64,000 bases of DNA from Marasmius tenuissimus (lineage: Eukaryota; Basidiomycota; Agaricomycetes; Agaricales; Marasmiaceae): the NCBI GenBank assembly GCA_029532415.1, contig JAQOTA010000050.1:5952001-6016000 (forward strand), given 5' to 3'. Of the stretch, positions 33,614 through 45,693 are shown piece after piece. The position numbers were made by a program, and so were the translations under genes. Positions within the stretch are counted from its first letter, which is position 1. Each line of letters opens with the position of its first letter. The notes beneath the pieces are model-generated. The model was not told the origin of the DNA. It saw nothing but the letters and a program-made list of their open reading frames with translations, and ran no database searches.

Positions 33614-34078
33614 GTCGTCGTGGTGTTAGAGAGAGAGTGTGTGTGTGTATGTGTATGTGTGAGAGGGAGAAAGAAAGAGCGGAGGTTGTTGTGGGCCACA
33701 GGCCACAGGTGGGTGATGGGGACAACGTTGAGGTGTTTGTTGGCAAGCAGGCGCCGTGGGACAACAATAGGATTTCTTTGCCAAGTATAGACGTGGGAAA
33801 TTGGAATATGGTTTGATCGGTCACATGATTGATAACTCCCAAACGAGTTTCAACTAGCCGAGTTTCACTGACAGCTCAGCTCACTCCGTCGACAAGTTGA
33901 ATGCAAAAGATAGAGATAATTATACAGACCGTCCCACTGGTCGTAAGGATGCCCAATGGTTGATAATTACACGACATGAGTTTGAAAGCGCGAAGAAAAA
34001 ACAAACGAGAAAACTGTCATAAGTGATCGTGATATGCAAAGGGGAGGAGGGGGAAGGAAACGTTGTAAGCGTTATCTA
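33614..34078. other. Intergenic region with TG/AG-rich tract
   Basis: Contains a GT/GA-rich low-complexity stretch near 33625-33670. This is the promoter side of the NIPA gene and the 3' side of the OSBP gene; no gene seen. Confidence 0.5.
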
Positions 34079-36389
34079 TCAATTCTCCTCCTTCAACTCT
34101 TCCTGAACAGCCTTCTTCCCTTCTTCCGTAAGAGCAGGAATCCCAGACTCTATATCTTGCTCAAAGAATCTCGGAACGAACCTACAACTCGTCAGCACAA
34201 GCCCCCCCCAAAAAACAGAAGACAATAAAAATCACTCACTCAACACCCTTCTTCTTCCTCTCAGCAGCCTCATCCCTCTGCCTCTGCTCAATCTCAATCT
34301 TCTCCCTCGTCGCCTCCGAAAACTCCTTCTTCAACAACCGACTCGTAACCCCATCCCACAACTTCCTACTTTCCTTCTCCCCCTGCCTCTCCAACTCCCT
34401 CACCTGCTTCGGCACAGCCCAAAGCGTACTCAAATCAACCAGCGTACGCCACTCGTCGTCCATCGTCGTCATCAAATCACTCCGACTAGACGCCCCTTTG
34501 TGGTCCGAGGGTGAAGGCAACGCAGCATGCGAAGGATCGGGAGAGTTCGTCACAGAGTGCGCTCCACCGGATAAGACGTGAGATGGGTATGAGCCCGTTC
34601 CAGATCGTTTCCATCGGATGAGGCCGCGCCAGGTGCCGTCGAGCGTAGCGACGACGCGAGATGGAGGTACGTGTTTCACTTTGGTCCATTCTTCGTGTTG
34701 GGTGTCGCCTTCGGATACGGTGTGGATGACACCTTCGATGAGGTAGTGGGGTTTGCCTAGCCAGGACTAGAGGGGCAACATGAGCGACAAAGCGGGGGTT
34801 GAGATGGTAAACCCCCTCACCTCTTCCTTATACTCGATGACCGTCCTAAACTGCTTCCCCCCACGACCAGAGGTACACGTTATGACGATACTCTCCGTAA
34901 CCGTGACATAAAAGCTCCCTCGCAACAACCCATTCACACTGGCAACAGGGTGGGTAACACGGTAGAGCTCTCCAGAACCCTTTCCCCCCGTAATGCGCAC
35001 AAACATTCCTAGAAAGAAGTAGATCAGCAAAAGAATCCCGCCACGAACACATATCTCCATCCAAACTCACCCTTATTCTGAACCCCCGGACCCACTTTCA
35101 ACACCGTCCCCGATATCCTAGCAATAATCTGATCAATCCCAAGCAACTCCACATGTCGATCAGGACATAACCCATAATACGCCGAAATCGGTGGATGATG
35201 CGAAATCTGCTCCGTCAGATAAACAACCCGGATCTTCTTCTCCCCCTCCTTCCCTTCGTTCAACTCGAGAACAGAAACCCGGTTCGCAACGTCATCCACC
35301 ATCCCATCTTGTTGCGGAGTCGTAGCAGCCGTCGAAGGGGTCTTGTTCGATTTGAGACTGCTCTTTGAGCTACGTTCGCTGGCGATGCTGGCTGTGTCCG
35401 AGGGACCAGCACCGCCTGGGAGATTGAATTCGGGTTGTTCAGCCCCGGTTGTAGGCTTGGTGACGTGGGTCTGGGGTATAGGGGGTTCGTCGGGTTCGGT
35501 AGTCGAGTGGGAGATGGGTGGGACATCCCAGTGTGTGCGGAAGTGTTCGCCTAGGACAGAGTTGTAGGGCTTGCAGACTTTGCCGCGCTGTCAGTGTAGA
35601 GATAAGAGAGAGAGAGCGACGTCAGTGCGGGAACAAGCTAAATCATGTGAAAAAAAGAAAAAGGACGAAATGGCAAAAGGGCCGAGGATGTCGAAATGAG
35701 AATGGAGGTGCTAGGTAGATAGGTAGACATGTCCTATTTGCGCAGAGTGGAAGGCGACGAGGGGGGGCGCTACGTGGTAGCCCGACTTGGGTTCCTTGCC
35801 GACGGTTACAGCAGATAGCAACTTTTCGCTCCGGTTCCAAATCTGCCTCCCATGCCAGCGCAACGGCCAAAAGGAAGAAGAGGGAAGGGGGGAGAAAGAA
35901 ATGGCGACACGACACGTACAATGTACTTCAAATCCTTCGTCATCGTCCATCTTATCACAGCCAACATCCGTTCGAAAGGGTCATCATAGTCGTTGATCCT
36001 ACACAAAATCCAAATCCAAATGAGTATCCTCCAACGTGCACAAAACCAAACCAAGAGCAGCCTCTTACGATGCAAAGTAATCCGGTCTATCGAGGTATTG
36101 CGAAAATTCTAGGTTGGGCATAGGTTCTAGTAGTGACGCCGGTAACGACAGTCGCCTGTTCGTTTTTATGTCAATATCAATCCAGCCAATTCCAATGAGG
36201 AAAGAGAACGCACATTGAAGCAATATCCTTCACTCCAAAGCACTTCTTCACCAGCTGAACGATCATCTTGAGTTTACCTCCTTCCCCAGTATCACCAGTG
36301 TCAGGAACTGAAATGGCCGGTCCTGGAGCACCTTCATCAACAGGCTCTTCGACCTCTGATGTGGTGTCTTTGCTCTTCCAAGGAGCCAT
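34079..36389 (-). CDS. Oxysterol-binding protein, short Osh4/Kes1-like type
   Basis: A lipid-exchange protein: the ORD barrel carries sterol or PI4P between membranes. There is no PH or ankyrin domain before the ORD, as in Kes1/Osh4. The start MAPWKSKDT lies at 36389. Landmarks in order: MPNLEFSQYLDRPDYF, FERMLAVIRWTMTKDLKYI, then after an intron CKPYNSVLGEHFRTHW. An S/P-rich insertion of about 70 residues follows, then the family signature EQISHHPP (about 35187-35213). Next come GLLRGSFYVTVTES, SWLGKPHYLIEG and a charged helical end with RDEAAERKKK. The stop TGA is at 34079. Several 50-70 nt introns separate these blocks. The insertion between the two ORD halves is longer than in yeast Kes1 and is probably a surface loop. 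Confidence 0.92.
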
Positions 36390-38981
36390 AGCGGTAGCGG
36401 TGTAGGACTAGGAAGAAAGGGATAAGATAAACGAGGAAAAGAGACAAAGAGATTGACAGTGAAAGGTGGTGATGGTAGTGGTAATGGTATGGTGACAAGT
36501 AAAGAGGGCTATTAGCTGCAACCGTGCACGGACCAGAACGATGAGGTAAAGTTCCACGCGGCCCGCCCATTTTTTTACATCTCCACTCCGGATCCGGGGG
36601 GGGTGTGCACGTTCTCCGCAGCACACACACCAGTGACCAAAGCTGAGGATTCTTTGATTCTTCGCAGTCGTAATGACACTCTATGACACCGACATAATCA
36701 TCGATGGTGTATAACTCCACCCCCCAAGCCACTGTCCAGTGTCCGCAGCAGCTCGTTCGTCCTGTCACTGCGCGCCGCCAAGAACCTGGATATGAAAACG
36801 TTCTTCGGTGTACGTCATTTTCGAGGGCCGAGGCTATTATTCACCTAGGACTCGGACAAGCCGGGGCTCTACAATCGTCCTCACGAAGAGGAAGAGATTT
36901 ACAACGACACGCAACCTCAGGCAGGTTCAAAAGCCAAGCCTGCTTCCGAAAGGCAAGACTCAGCTACGCCGCGCTTGGGCTCTGCGGAAGTGGCTTTTGC
37001 ATTAAACGCCGATGGCAGCCTGAAGGGGTCAGGAAAAGTGCAGCAGACTCACCGGGAGGAAAGACCACCATTGTCAAGACCACCACCGTATTCATGCGAG
37101 TGGCCACTGCTGGCGAATAGCATATCCTGTTGAAGCCTGAACATTTTACCTATGGCAGGTGGTAGAACAATTTCTCGCAGATTCGACTCTGGGGTCCTAT
37201 ATATAACACGCCTAATAGTAGTAGCTGCCCTCTTCCCGGCGGTGCAGGCAAATGGTGGGGTGTTGGCCCTAGATTTCGTTGTGTGGGGGTGAGGTTTGTC
37301 TTTCTACCGTACCCCGAAGACTACATTGCGACGGCCGCGCGCCTCACAAATAGAGCTGAAGATGGACGACGTACGAAGGTCAGTAAGTACTTTATTCCAC
37401 GCCCATTTTCAACGTGATACTCGCTATCATTTTATTCACGAACTCAGAGGTCAATGATCCACCGATAGCGTGCCACTGTAATCCATTATGATTCAGGGAG
37501 GTTATGTTTAACGATTTTTCATCACGTCCCTCAGCCAGCAATCCTCGGACTCCGGAGGCAGTACTTTTTGTACATCCTCCAATTCGGCGAGAGCTGTTTT
37601 ATTGATATTCACTACGATTTCGCATTCGAAGGTCACTAGGGGGGGGGCCAGCAAGCAACGCTCGGAGTGTAGAAGTTTCAGTGAACCAATCTTGAGGTTC
37701 GCTATAACTTACCAGATCCTGCCCTAACTGAAGTTCAAAGAGACCCCACGGCCCACGGCCCACGGGAGGGACGTCCACAGGACATGAGTTCATATTGGCG
37801 AGTACTGCCTGACCGCGAACGAGAGAACATATCGTCCCATATACGAGTCATTCACACTCTCTGAAAGACCTGGAAAGACATTACTCTACTGACATAGAAG
37901 CTATCGCGGTCTTTACATAGTCCGGAGCGTTCACCATCGCTATTCGACCACGAGCCTCAAGGGGAAAGACAGGATCTACGACTGTTTCTCCCACCGCCTG
38001 GCTAGAAATGCGTGCAAATAGAGATGGAGGAGCCGACCTGGCTAGGAGAATGGAAAGGGAGCGAGGGTCACTGAGTCCTTAGTTGTGGAAGGGGAAGGAT
38101 GAACAGAAACGACACGCACATAGACACACACCGAGTAGGGTTTCCCCTCTAACTGCGATGAAAACGAGCAAATGGAAACCGTAGTGGACTCTGGAGCGGC
38201 AGGGGTAGGTTTCATCGATCACCCCGCTCATTTTCTCGTCCGAGGTCCTGTACGAGGCCACCATTTCAAGTGTACGTACCAATGCAGTCTCGGAGTCGCA
38301 GTTGTACATTACACGAAACATCGCTCAGAACAACCTCGAGGACTAGTCGCTTGACAAAACCCGAAGGCTGGGGAGATGTACTTAGACGGCGCCTTGGTAG
38401 ATAGTCCAAGCCTCACCTGCTATGGTGCAAACGGCCTAGCACTGCTACTTTTGTACAAAATTGATAGCACATGCAGTTTCAATGATCGTAATGCTTAAGT
38501 ATCTAACAGAGAGACATACAAATATACATAGATTAGAATTCTCAGACCGATAATCTATAGGATCAAAATTGACCGAGTTATTCTTTCGATGTTTGGCCAA
38601 TTTGGCGCGACGTCTACCAAGTGCCCTTCTAAGCGCCCGGGCCGTCGAGCGCCGTTTAGCGCCAGTCCAGCTGTTGTTCTGAGGGTCCCCGAAGTCTACG
38701 AGGAGGATAAAAAGGAGACCCGAGCCTCAACAAAACCTCGGGGGAGTCGCCTGTTTGTTTTTTGAGTCCCAAGGCCACCGAGGTGGGCGATAAAAGTAAG
38801 CGCGCAGACCTCTTGTTGTCGGACCAATTTGGTGCGTGTCCAAAGTGGCGGTGAATAGGCCGTTTGCACCATAGCAATAATCCGAGAATGAAAAAAGAAG
38901 ACCATGAACACAAGGCGAAAAGGAAAAATGTTGGTAGTTAGTATGTACTTAAGTAGCGAGGACAATTGTCACATGAAAAAG
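36390..38981. other. Long intergenic region, no supported gene
   Basis: Several 60-140 codon frames (for example 36704-37120 plus) show no family signal or splice chain. Pyrimidine-rich sequence just upstream of the OSBP start is likely its promoter. Nothing else recognised. Confidence 0.4.
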
Positions 38982-39075
38982 TGGTTCAGCCCGGGGTCGA
39001 ACCGGGGACCTTGTGTGGACTTATCACTGTCTAGAGACTGTGAGACACAAATCATAACCACTAGACCACTGAACC
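38982..39075 (-). tRNA. tRNA-Val (CAC) with a 21-nt intron
   Basis: On the minus strand the acceptor stem is GGTTCAG/CTGAACC with discriminator A, the D arm reads TGGTCTAGTGGTTA, and the anticodon stem TGTGT/ACACA closes a CTCACA... loop with anticodon CAC. The T arm is CCCGG TTCGACC CCGGG. A 21-nt intron (39018-39038) interrupts after position 37, the standard place. The mature length is 73 nt. A shifted reading would give a CTC anticodon but breaks the 5-bp stem. Confidence 0.88.
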
Positions 39076-41330
39076 GATGATAAATGAGACTTTGTGTTAG
39101 ATATATTCCTCCTTATACATCAATAATTCCCCATACGACTGGAATTCCCTGCCCGTTCCTTAATCTCAATGCTCTTTTTTCCGACAGTCGTGTCCACGAG
39201 TATGTAATGTCATTTACGTGTTCTCCCGGGCCCTTCGTACCTACTTTGTTCTCGGGGAACATCCGATTCCACGTTTCTAGGGTGCCTAAGTTGCACTGCA
39301 AACGAGTCCAGTAAGGGGGGGCACGACTTACATAGAGGTTCCTGAGTGACGAGGGTGCATTCGTAAGTAACTTACTGAACCATAAGGCACATTATACATA
39401 TCGTAGCCTACGCATTCGATCGAGCGACGAGGCTTCGGTTTTCCCGAGGCCTCAGTTACCAGTATCAGTGCTTCCTTTCAACTTTTGTGCCTGGACAAAA
39501 GGCCCCAGGGGAAGAGTGATGTATGGGCTTTCGTTATGTCTCAATTCCGGATGCGTGGCGTAAGGTCAGGACTTATGTGAACGTCAAGAAGAAAACAACT
39601 CCTGACCCTCGAGACTCGCACGACTCGTAGCAACGAGATAGGTTGAACACTATTTCCGAGAATCGAAGCGGTAAAGTAACTTTAAGTAAAGATCCTCAGG
39701 TCTCGGAGGCGACGCAGAGTCTTGGAAGCAACAGTTACACAGAGCAAGGAAGGTAACTTACCCAGGACCTCCGTTCTACCGTCATCCAAGGAACGGATGT
39801 AGCGTGTAGGATTTGACCTATAGGAACACGAGGCGGTCGTAACAGCGAATTTGATGCACAGCCGGGAACACAGGGATCTCCAGGTACGCGGGACGAGGGG
39901 AAGGCAGGGGACAGGTGGCTTTCCATGTGTGATCACTGATTGAGCGAGGTTTTTTCCAGGAATGTGGCTTGACTTTTGGCTTGTGTAGATACAAACACAT
40001 TGACTATCCGAGGAGACCAGGTTTACTCGGTCCGATCCTAGGACTTGGACAGGTTCCAGGAAAAATCAGAACGTGAACTAGAGTTCCTCGCGGTTGCACC
40101 CCCTCATTGTGGGGCTGTCAGTGTATTAGTATCTGCTGTATACCATTCTGTTCTATAGATGTGTGGGAGTTCTTGCGGGATTGACGCGGCCTCGTGCCGA
40201 GGCGGACTGAAAGATTAGGCGAAGATGGGGACGAGCTCGAGAAGTCACCAGGCACGACGGGCAGTGTTTTGAATACTTGGATGATGTATGTAGTGGGCCT
40301 GCTGCTTGGACCTAGGCAAGTAGAAATGCTATGTCAGCGTTTGTATCATAATCTACGTGGCGTGTGAGTCCGATGATCGAAGATGATTTGAAGTCCTCCA
40401 TACTATTCGAGGTGGTGTTTTGCCGATGAAACGGGCATAGTGAGCCCCATCGAGGTAAGTCGTGTAAGGAGGACTCTTGTGACCCAGACCAGATACCAAA
40501 TAGAAACGACAGTTGTCTGCAGCTGTCTCCCGACCTGGGTCCTGACAAGAGAAAAGCCTTGGTTGCCGTCATTGGGGAAAGTTGTATATCTGGAACTCGG
40601 AGATAGAATGAACGAAACCGTAACCGGTAATTGCACCCAAAATGATGTTTTTTCGTGATGCTGAGAAGTTAATCACCTCCCAGCGTAACGCGTTCCAAAC
40701 TTCCATGATGGTGTTGTGAAGGGATTGCTGACGGTTCCTGTTGCTAGTGTGGGGAGGCTGGATTGAGCAGTGAGTAAGATTGCTGAGCAGGTGTTCGATG
40801 CTCCGAAAGCTATCAAAGCTTAGGGCCATTTAGCCGCATGGGTTACCCAGAGTCTTATGTACTCCCTGCTCGTGCCACAGTCTGAATAAGTTCGAACGTC
40901 TAGGGGAATTCGGCGAGCTTTATTTAACGCAGGTGATCGTTCCTTGAACATGACATGAGGTGCCTGAAGCTGTAAGAGAGAGAAAATCAAGCCAGAGAGT
41001 TCCAGGAACGAGAGCAGATCAGATAGGTTGTGTCCTGTTGTGCCATATCGCAGAAGGCTGCGTTGGTGGTAACTGAATAACAACCCAGCGGCCGTTTCCC
41101 GTGGTGCAAGGGACACATCGTTCCAAACAGGAAAGTATTTACCACGATGGCGGCACTATAATTTCTATTAAAAGTACACGTGATCCGGCAAGATAAATCT
41201 GAAAAAGGAAATCGGAGAAGGGGCTACTTTGCAGCAATGTGCCTGGCGGCGAAGAGCGAATTCAGATTCACCCTTTCTCTCGGAATTTCTCACAGGTTTC
41301 CGTCTGGTCGCCTCTTTCCCTCTTACCACC
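39076..41330. other. Intergenic region, no supported gene
   Basis: Short minus-strand frames at 39682-40000 and 40312-41116 lack family signals. The last 200 bp are the promoter and 5' UTR of the G-alpha gene. Confidence 0.4.
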
Positions 41331-43738
41331 ATGTGGGCTACCTCACAAACCTCTTTTACTCCCTCAGACGATCCGTTGGATGAATTCCTTAGGCCACCGT
41401 CAGACGAAACACCCGAACAGGCTGCGATTCGCCTGCAGAGAGAAGAGCAGGCGAGGCAGATCAGTCTGTCAATTGATGCTAGCATCAAGGCTGAGCGTCA
41501 GGCGCGGAAGAAGAGACGGATCGTGAGGCTACTTTTACTTGGGCAGAGCGAGTCAGGTGTGTTGTGTTTGCGGCCGTTCTCTATGCTTACGACGTGGAAT
41601 TCATATTCCGGTTTACAGGGAAGTCTACTACACTCAGACGTCAGTATCGTTCATCCCACCTCAGTTGAGCACTGAACTCAATCGTTCAATCTTTTCAGAG
41701 TTTCAACGGCTTTACACGCCAACTGCGTTCAGGGAAGAACGTATACTATGGCGGAGCGTTATTCAACTGAACATTGTCCGTTCTATACGAATCATATTGG
41801 ACGCGATATCTCTGCCTAATTCGCCTCTCACGTCGCCCAGTGTATCACCCAAACCTCACAAAAGGAACGGCTCATATCCTCGCGAACGTCGAGGATCATT
41901 TGGAACGAACGTATCATACCCCATGAACGCGGAGGCAGGTCCCTCTAATTACCACCGGAACGGCAACGGACACAGCAACGCATACGAACGCGCAGACTCC
42001 GGAAACGATACAGATGGAGAATCGGACTTCGAACCCCACAGCGGCGGACGCTCAGACCATTCATCCGTCACCCTTTACTCTTCGCCGGTCGAGTCATTGA
42101 AGATGAGACTATTACCTCTCAAACATATGGAGGCACTACTTATCGCCAAGCTCGTGCCGCCGAACGAGGACGAGGCCACCCAGTTACCTTCACCCTCGCA
42201 TCTCAGCCGACAAATCGCGCAACTTCCATTGGCGTACAGGACGCACGAGGTCTTTGTGCGCCCAGGTGCTGGGTGGAAAGGAGCCCTGTCCAAGGCGCGG
42301 GTACACTTTCCCAGTAAAAGTGTTAGTGGGAGTGAAGAAGACAGTTCAGGGTCAGATCGGCCAGCGAGCGCTGGGACCGCAGGGACGGAAACCGCGGATG
42401 AGCCTCAGGAGGTCCTACACCAGTGTCGGCGAGATATTATGGCTCTCTGGCATGACGAGCACGTCCGAACGATCCTCGCCCGTAGGAAGATTCGGCTAGA
42501 AGAGTTCCCTGGATTGTGAGTTGTTCAGACTTATCTTTTTCTTTTCAACGAGCACATGGATCTCATACTTGGCCACACAGCTTTTTGAATGATCTAGAAC
42601 GCGTGACATCGCTGAAGTACATGCCTACTGAAGGTGCTCACAAGTCATTCCGCACTAATGATTATCCTTTTGACTCTATTTTGGCAGACGACGTACTGAA
42701 GGCTAGGTTAAAGACGGTCGGCGTCTGTGAGTACAGATTTGAGATGGAGGTCGCAACGGGACGGGATACCCCATCAGAATGGCGAATAGTGGACGTTGGC
42801 GGGAGTCGGAGTCAGGTAAGAAACATTCTTGCTTTCAATCTGCAGCCTTCATCGGACACTGATGATCTACCATCCTTCAGCGCCGTAAGCGTTCAGATCT
42901 GGTCACGAGCCCTTCACCCTCTAATCTCTCACCCTAGAAACATGGGTTCCATTCTTTGACGATGGTATTCGGTTCTTTTTTCCCTGAAACATGAACCTCA
43001 GACTGAGTCCTCTACTTCCTAGTTGATGCTATCATTTTCCTCGCGCCCATATCTGGTTTTGATCAAGTGCTCGCAGAGGATCGCACAGTCAATCGTCTGG
43101 TAGGATTGTCGTTCCAATGTTGCTCGTCTTGGGCCGCTAACGAACTGGCACTTACAGGAGGATTCGGTTCTCTTATGGAAGTCGGTCTGCTCGAATAAAC
43201 TTTTGGTAAACGTCGACCTAGTATTGTTCCTGAACAAGTGCGATATTCTGGAACAGAAGCTCAACTCGGGTATCAGGTGCGACTCAATACTTGTCGTGTT
43301 CCTAGTTAAAACTCAGCCCTGCCGCTGCCAGGTTGTCCAAGTATGTCAGAAGCTATGGTGACCGCTCGAACGATATGGAGAATGTCAGCAAATGTACGAC
43401 GCCTATTCCCGTTCCATACTGTCTGGGGTGGAAGACTCATTCAATCTTTTCCAGACCTTCGCAGTAAATTTAGCGCGATACACCGGGAGTACTCTCCCAA
43501 TCCGAGGAAGTTCTACGCGTTCTGCACGTCTGTCACTGTGAGCACTTCCTTTCCCCACGAGCTCCTCTTCCACTCACACGTTTTAATTACGTTCAGGATA
43601 CGGCAACGACGGCTGGGATTATTGCCAGTGGTACGTTCCCTCGCAGAGTCGTTTAGTCACTCTTTTTGACCTTATCTTCAACTAGTTCGGGATATGGTCA
43701 TCCGACAGCACCTCAAACAATCAAAACTCCTCTCATGA
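41331..43738 (+). CDS. Divergent G-protein alpha subunit, 567 aa, 13 exons
   Basis: Exons: 41331-41556, 41619-41639, 41699-42515, 42581-42633, 42688-42815, 42881-42884, 42938-42964, 43023-43099, 43158-43276, 43332-43393, 43455-43537, 43597-43630, 43686-43738. They sum to 1704 nt, every phase consistent. The P-loop is GQSESGKST (71-79), switch I is RLKT (R379, T382), switch II is DVGGSRSQ (408-415), the base-binding motif is NKCD (477-480) and the last guanine motif is TSVTDT (536-541). Usual G-alpha length is about 350; the excess is an S/P/G-rich insertion of about 200 residues in the helical domain. Switch II has Ser412 where the GTPase Gln is normal, and the P-loop has Ser73 for Gly. The N terminus MWATSQ lacks the myristoylation Gly2. 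Such atypical subunits are expanded in Agaricomycetes; receptors and effectors are unknown. Confidence 0.92.
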
Positions 43739-45693
43739 CGACCTCACGCCCACCCAATGGTATCCCAGTACTTTGGCCATTTTCATCGCGTATCATCTGG
43801 CACTGGTTTGGCCCATCGCTTCATAACAAGCTCCCCCGTTGCTACCATCTCATTGTATTACCACTTTGCATGATCTGGCTCCCCACAGGCGCAGTGTTTC
43901 GTTCCTTTTATTGGTTCTGGGCCTGCACTACGCTGTAAAACTACATCATATGTCCCGCGTCCATTTTAGACTCCATTTATCCTCCCTCTCACACCCACCC
44001 TCTCATTTATGATCAAGTTATGCTTATGTTTCTCACTCACGATACTTGCAACACCCTTTTCTCGTCCCAAAAGTCCAACATACCGCATCTTCCTTTCCTC
44101 CATCTTCTCTATCTACCCTCCCTCGCCTTTTCTTTTGGCTTAGCAGTGGCGGAGCTCGGCCTCGTTAATCTTATATCTTTTATTTTCCACGCTCCTGATA
44201 TACTCGAGTACAGCAGCAGATCTTAACACATATGTGTATTCATCAATCCCGTGTATAAATACGATGTACCGTGTACTATTTCCGTCTAGACTCTGCTCCT
44301 CTGTCTGCTTCTACTCTGCGTTCTGAGGTTTACCTCATTTTAGGCTTCAGCTTGATAAATCCGTGAGCTAAGTGGAGCGGAGGTGGGCATCTTGATTGTC
44401 GGCTTGGAGGCCATAACTCTGCGTCGACTCACTATCATGTACCAGGTAGTTCGGGATCCCTTCATCCCCACGACTCGGTGTTTTTTGCCCGAAGGAAAGA
44501 AGTAGAGAAACGGGGCCAAGCCGTAAATCGGGAATTCCGGTGGTCTGATTGCGAAATGCTTTAGTCGGTCTATTCTGTTCTTGCCGCAAGTTCTTGGACC
44601 TTCGATAATGCTTAGATGTAATAATATGCTGAAACGGATGCAACTTTGACGATCAGATTCCCGAAACGTCGGAATTGGTCACCTCGAGCGCGACTTCACC
44701 CGGCGGAAGAGATGTCAGAGGTTGTACTGAACATGACAGTGGCTGAAGCTATTGGCACAAGAACTCCGAATTGCAAGAGCTTGTGTGTCAGTTGAATGAA
44801 CATGCACTCTGCACGCATGCATGTCTCCTCCTGTTGATTGGACCTTGCATGGGAGACACGAGGAAGGAGTGATGAATTTAGTTACCCTTACTGATGGTCG
44901 GTAGAACGCCGACCTGTTGGCAAGTTCGTCTTTCGAGTGGGTACTTGTCATAGGCCGTTTAACCGAAGACTCTAGTCCAAAAGATCCCGAGTCCTGGCAC
45001 GGAGACTGACTGTTGACCTTCAGGCTGCGATAGATATCGAACAACTCCTCGTTCACTGGGTTTCGGAGAACGGTTGAGCAAGATTGATCGTCTCCGGGAG
45101 GGTTTGGAGGATGTGGTGGCGGGACAAGTGGTCGCCGTGGCGTGGATCTTGAAATCAAGATAAAATTGCCGGTTGGCAAAACGCGGGCCGGCGGCAGAAG
45201 GAACTTGGGACTGTTTTCGCGCCAGCCTGGTATAATGGTGTATCACACATCTTGAGGCTGTATGTTCATGGCCCTCCCAGTGAGATTGTCTGGCTGACGG
45301 CTGAGCAGAAGGTGCCGACTTTGAGCGGTATATATCTGGGTATGAGATCAGTCCTGCTTTAGTCCCTCGAAGACTCATATGTATGGCTCCAATAACATGA
45401 GGGCCTCACACCTAAAACTGAGGCTGGACTCAGATAGACCGCCGCGCCGCAACTGTTCATATGGTAGATTAGTTCTCGTTGGAGCATCAGAGCACAAGTG
45501 ATCTTGATAACTTGATTTGGAATCCCCGACTTAACATCCTGACTAGTAGCATAGAAAAGGGTTTACTTATTACATCCAGTCACTCGCGAGCAATAGTAGA
45601 AGGTCCCAGGTAGCCTCCCCAGAAATACATCACACTTCGTTGACAATAGGCCTTGTTTTCGTATTCTGCTCAGATCCATTTTAGCCACACTGC
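43739..45693. other. Intergenic region, no supported gene
   Basis: C/T-rich 3' flank of the G-alpha gene, then overlapping minus-strand frames (44368-45378) without family signal. The longest, 154 codons at 44715-45179, has no splice support. Confidence 0.4.

Noticed and set aside
42843..42884. 39-nt alternative exon in the G-alpha gene starting after CTGCAG
   Set aside because: It would leave a 27-nt upstream intron and break the phase of the following exon; the 4-nt exon fits both.
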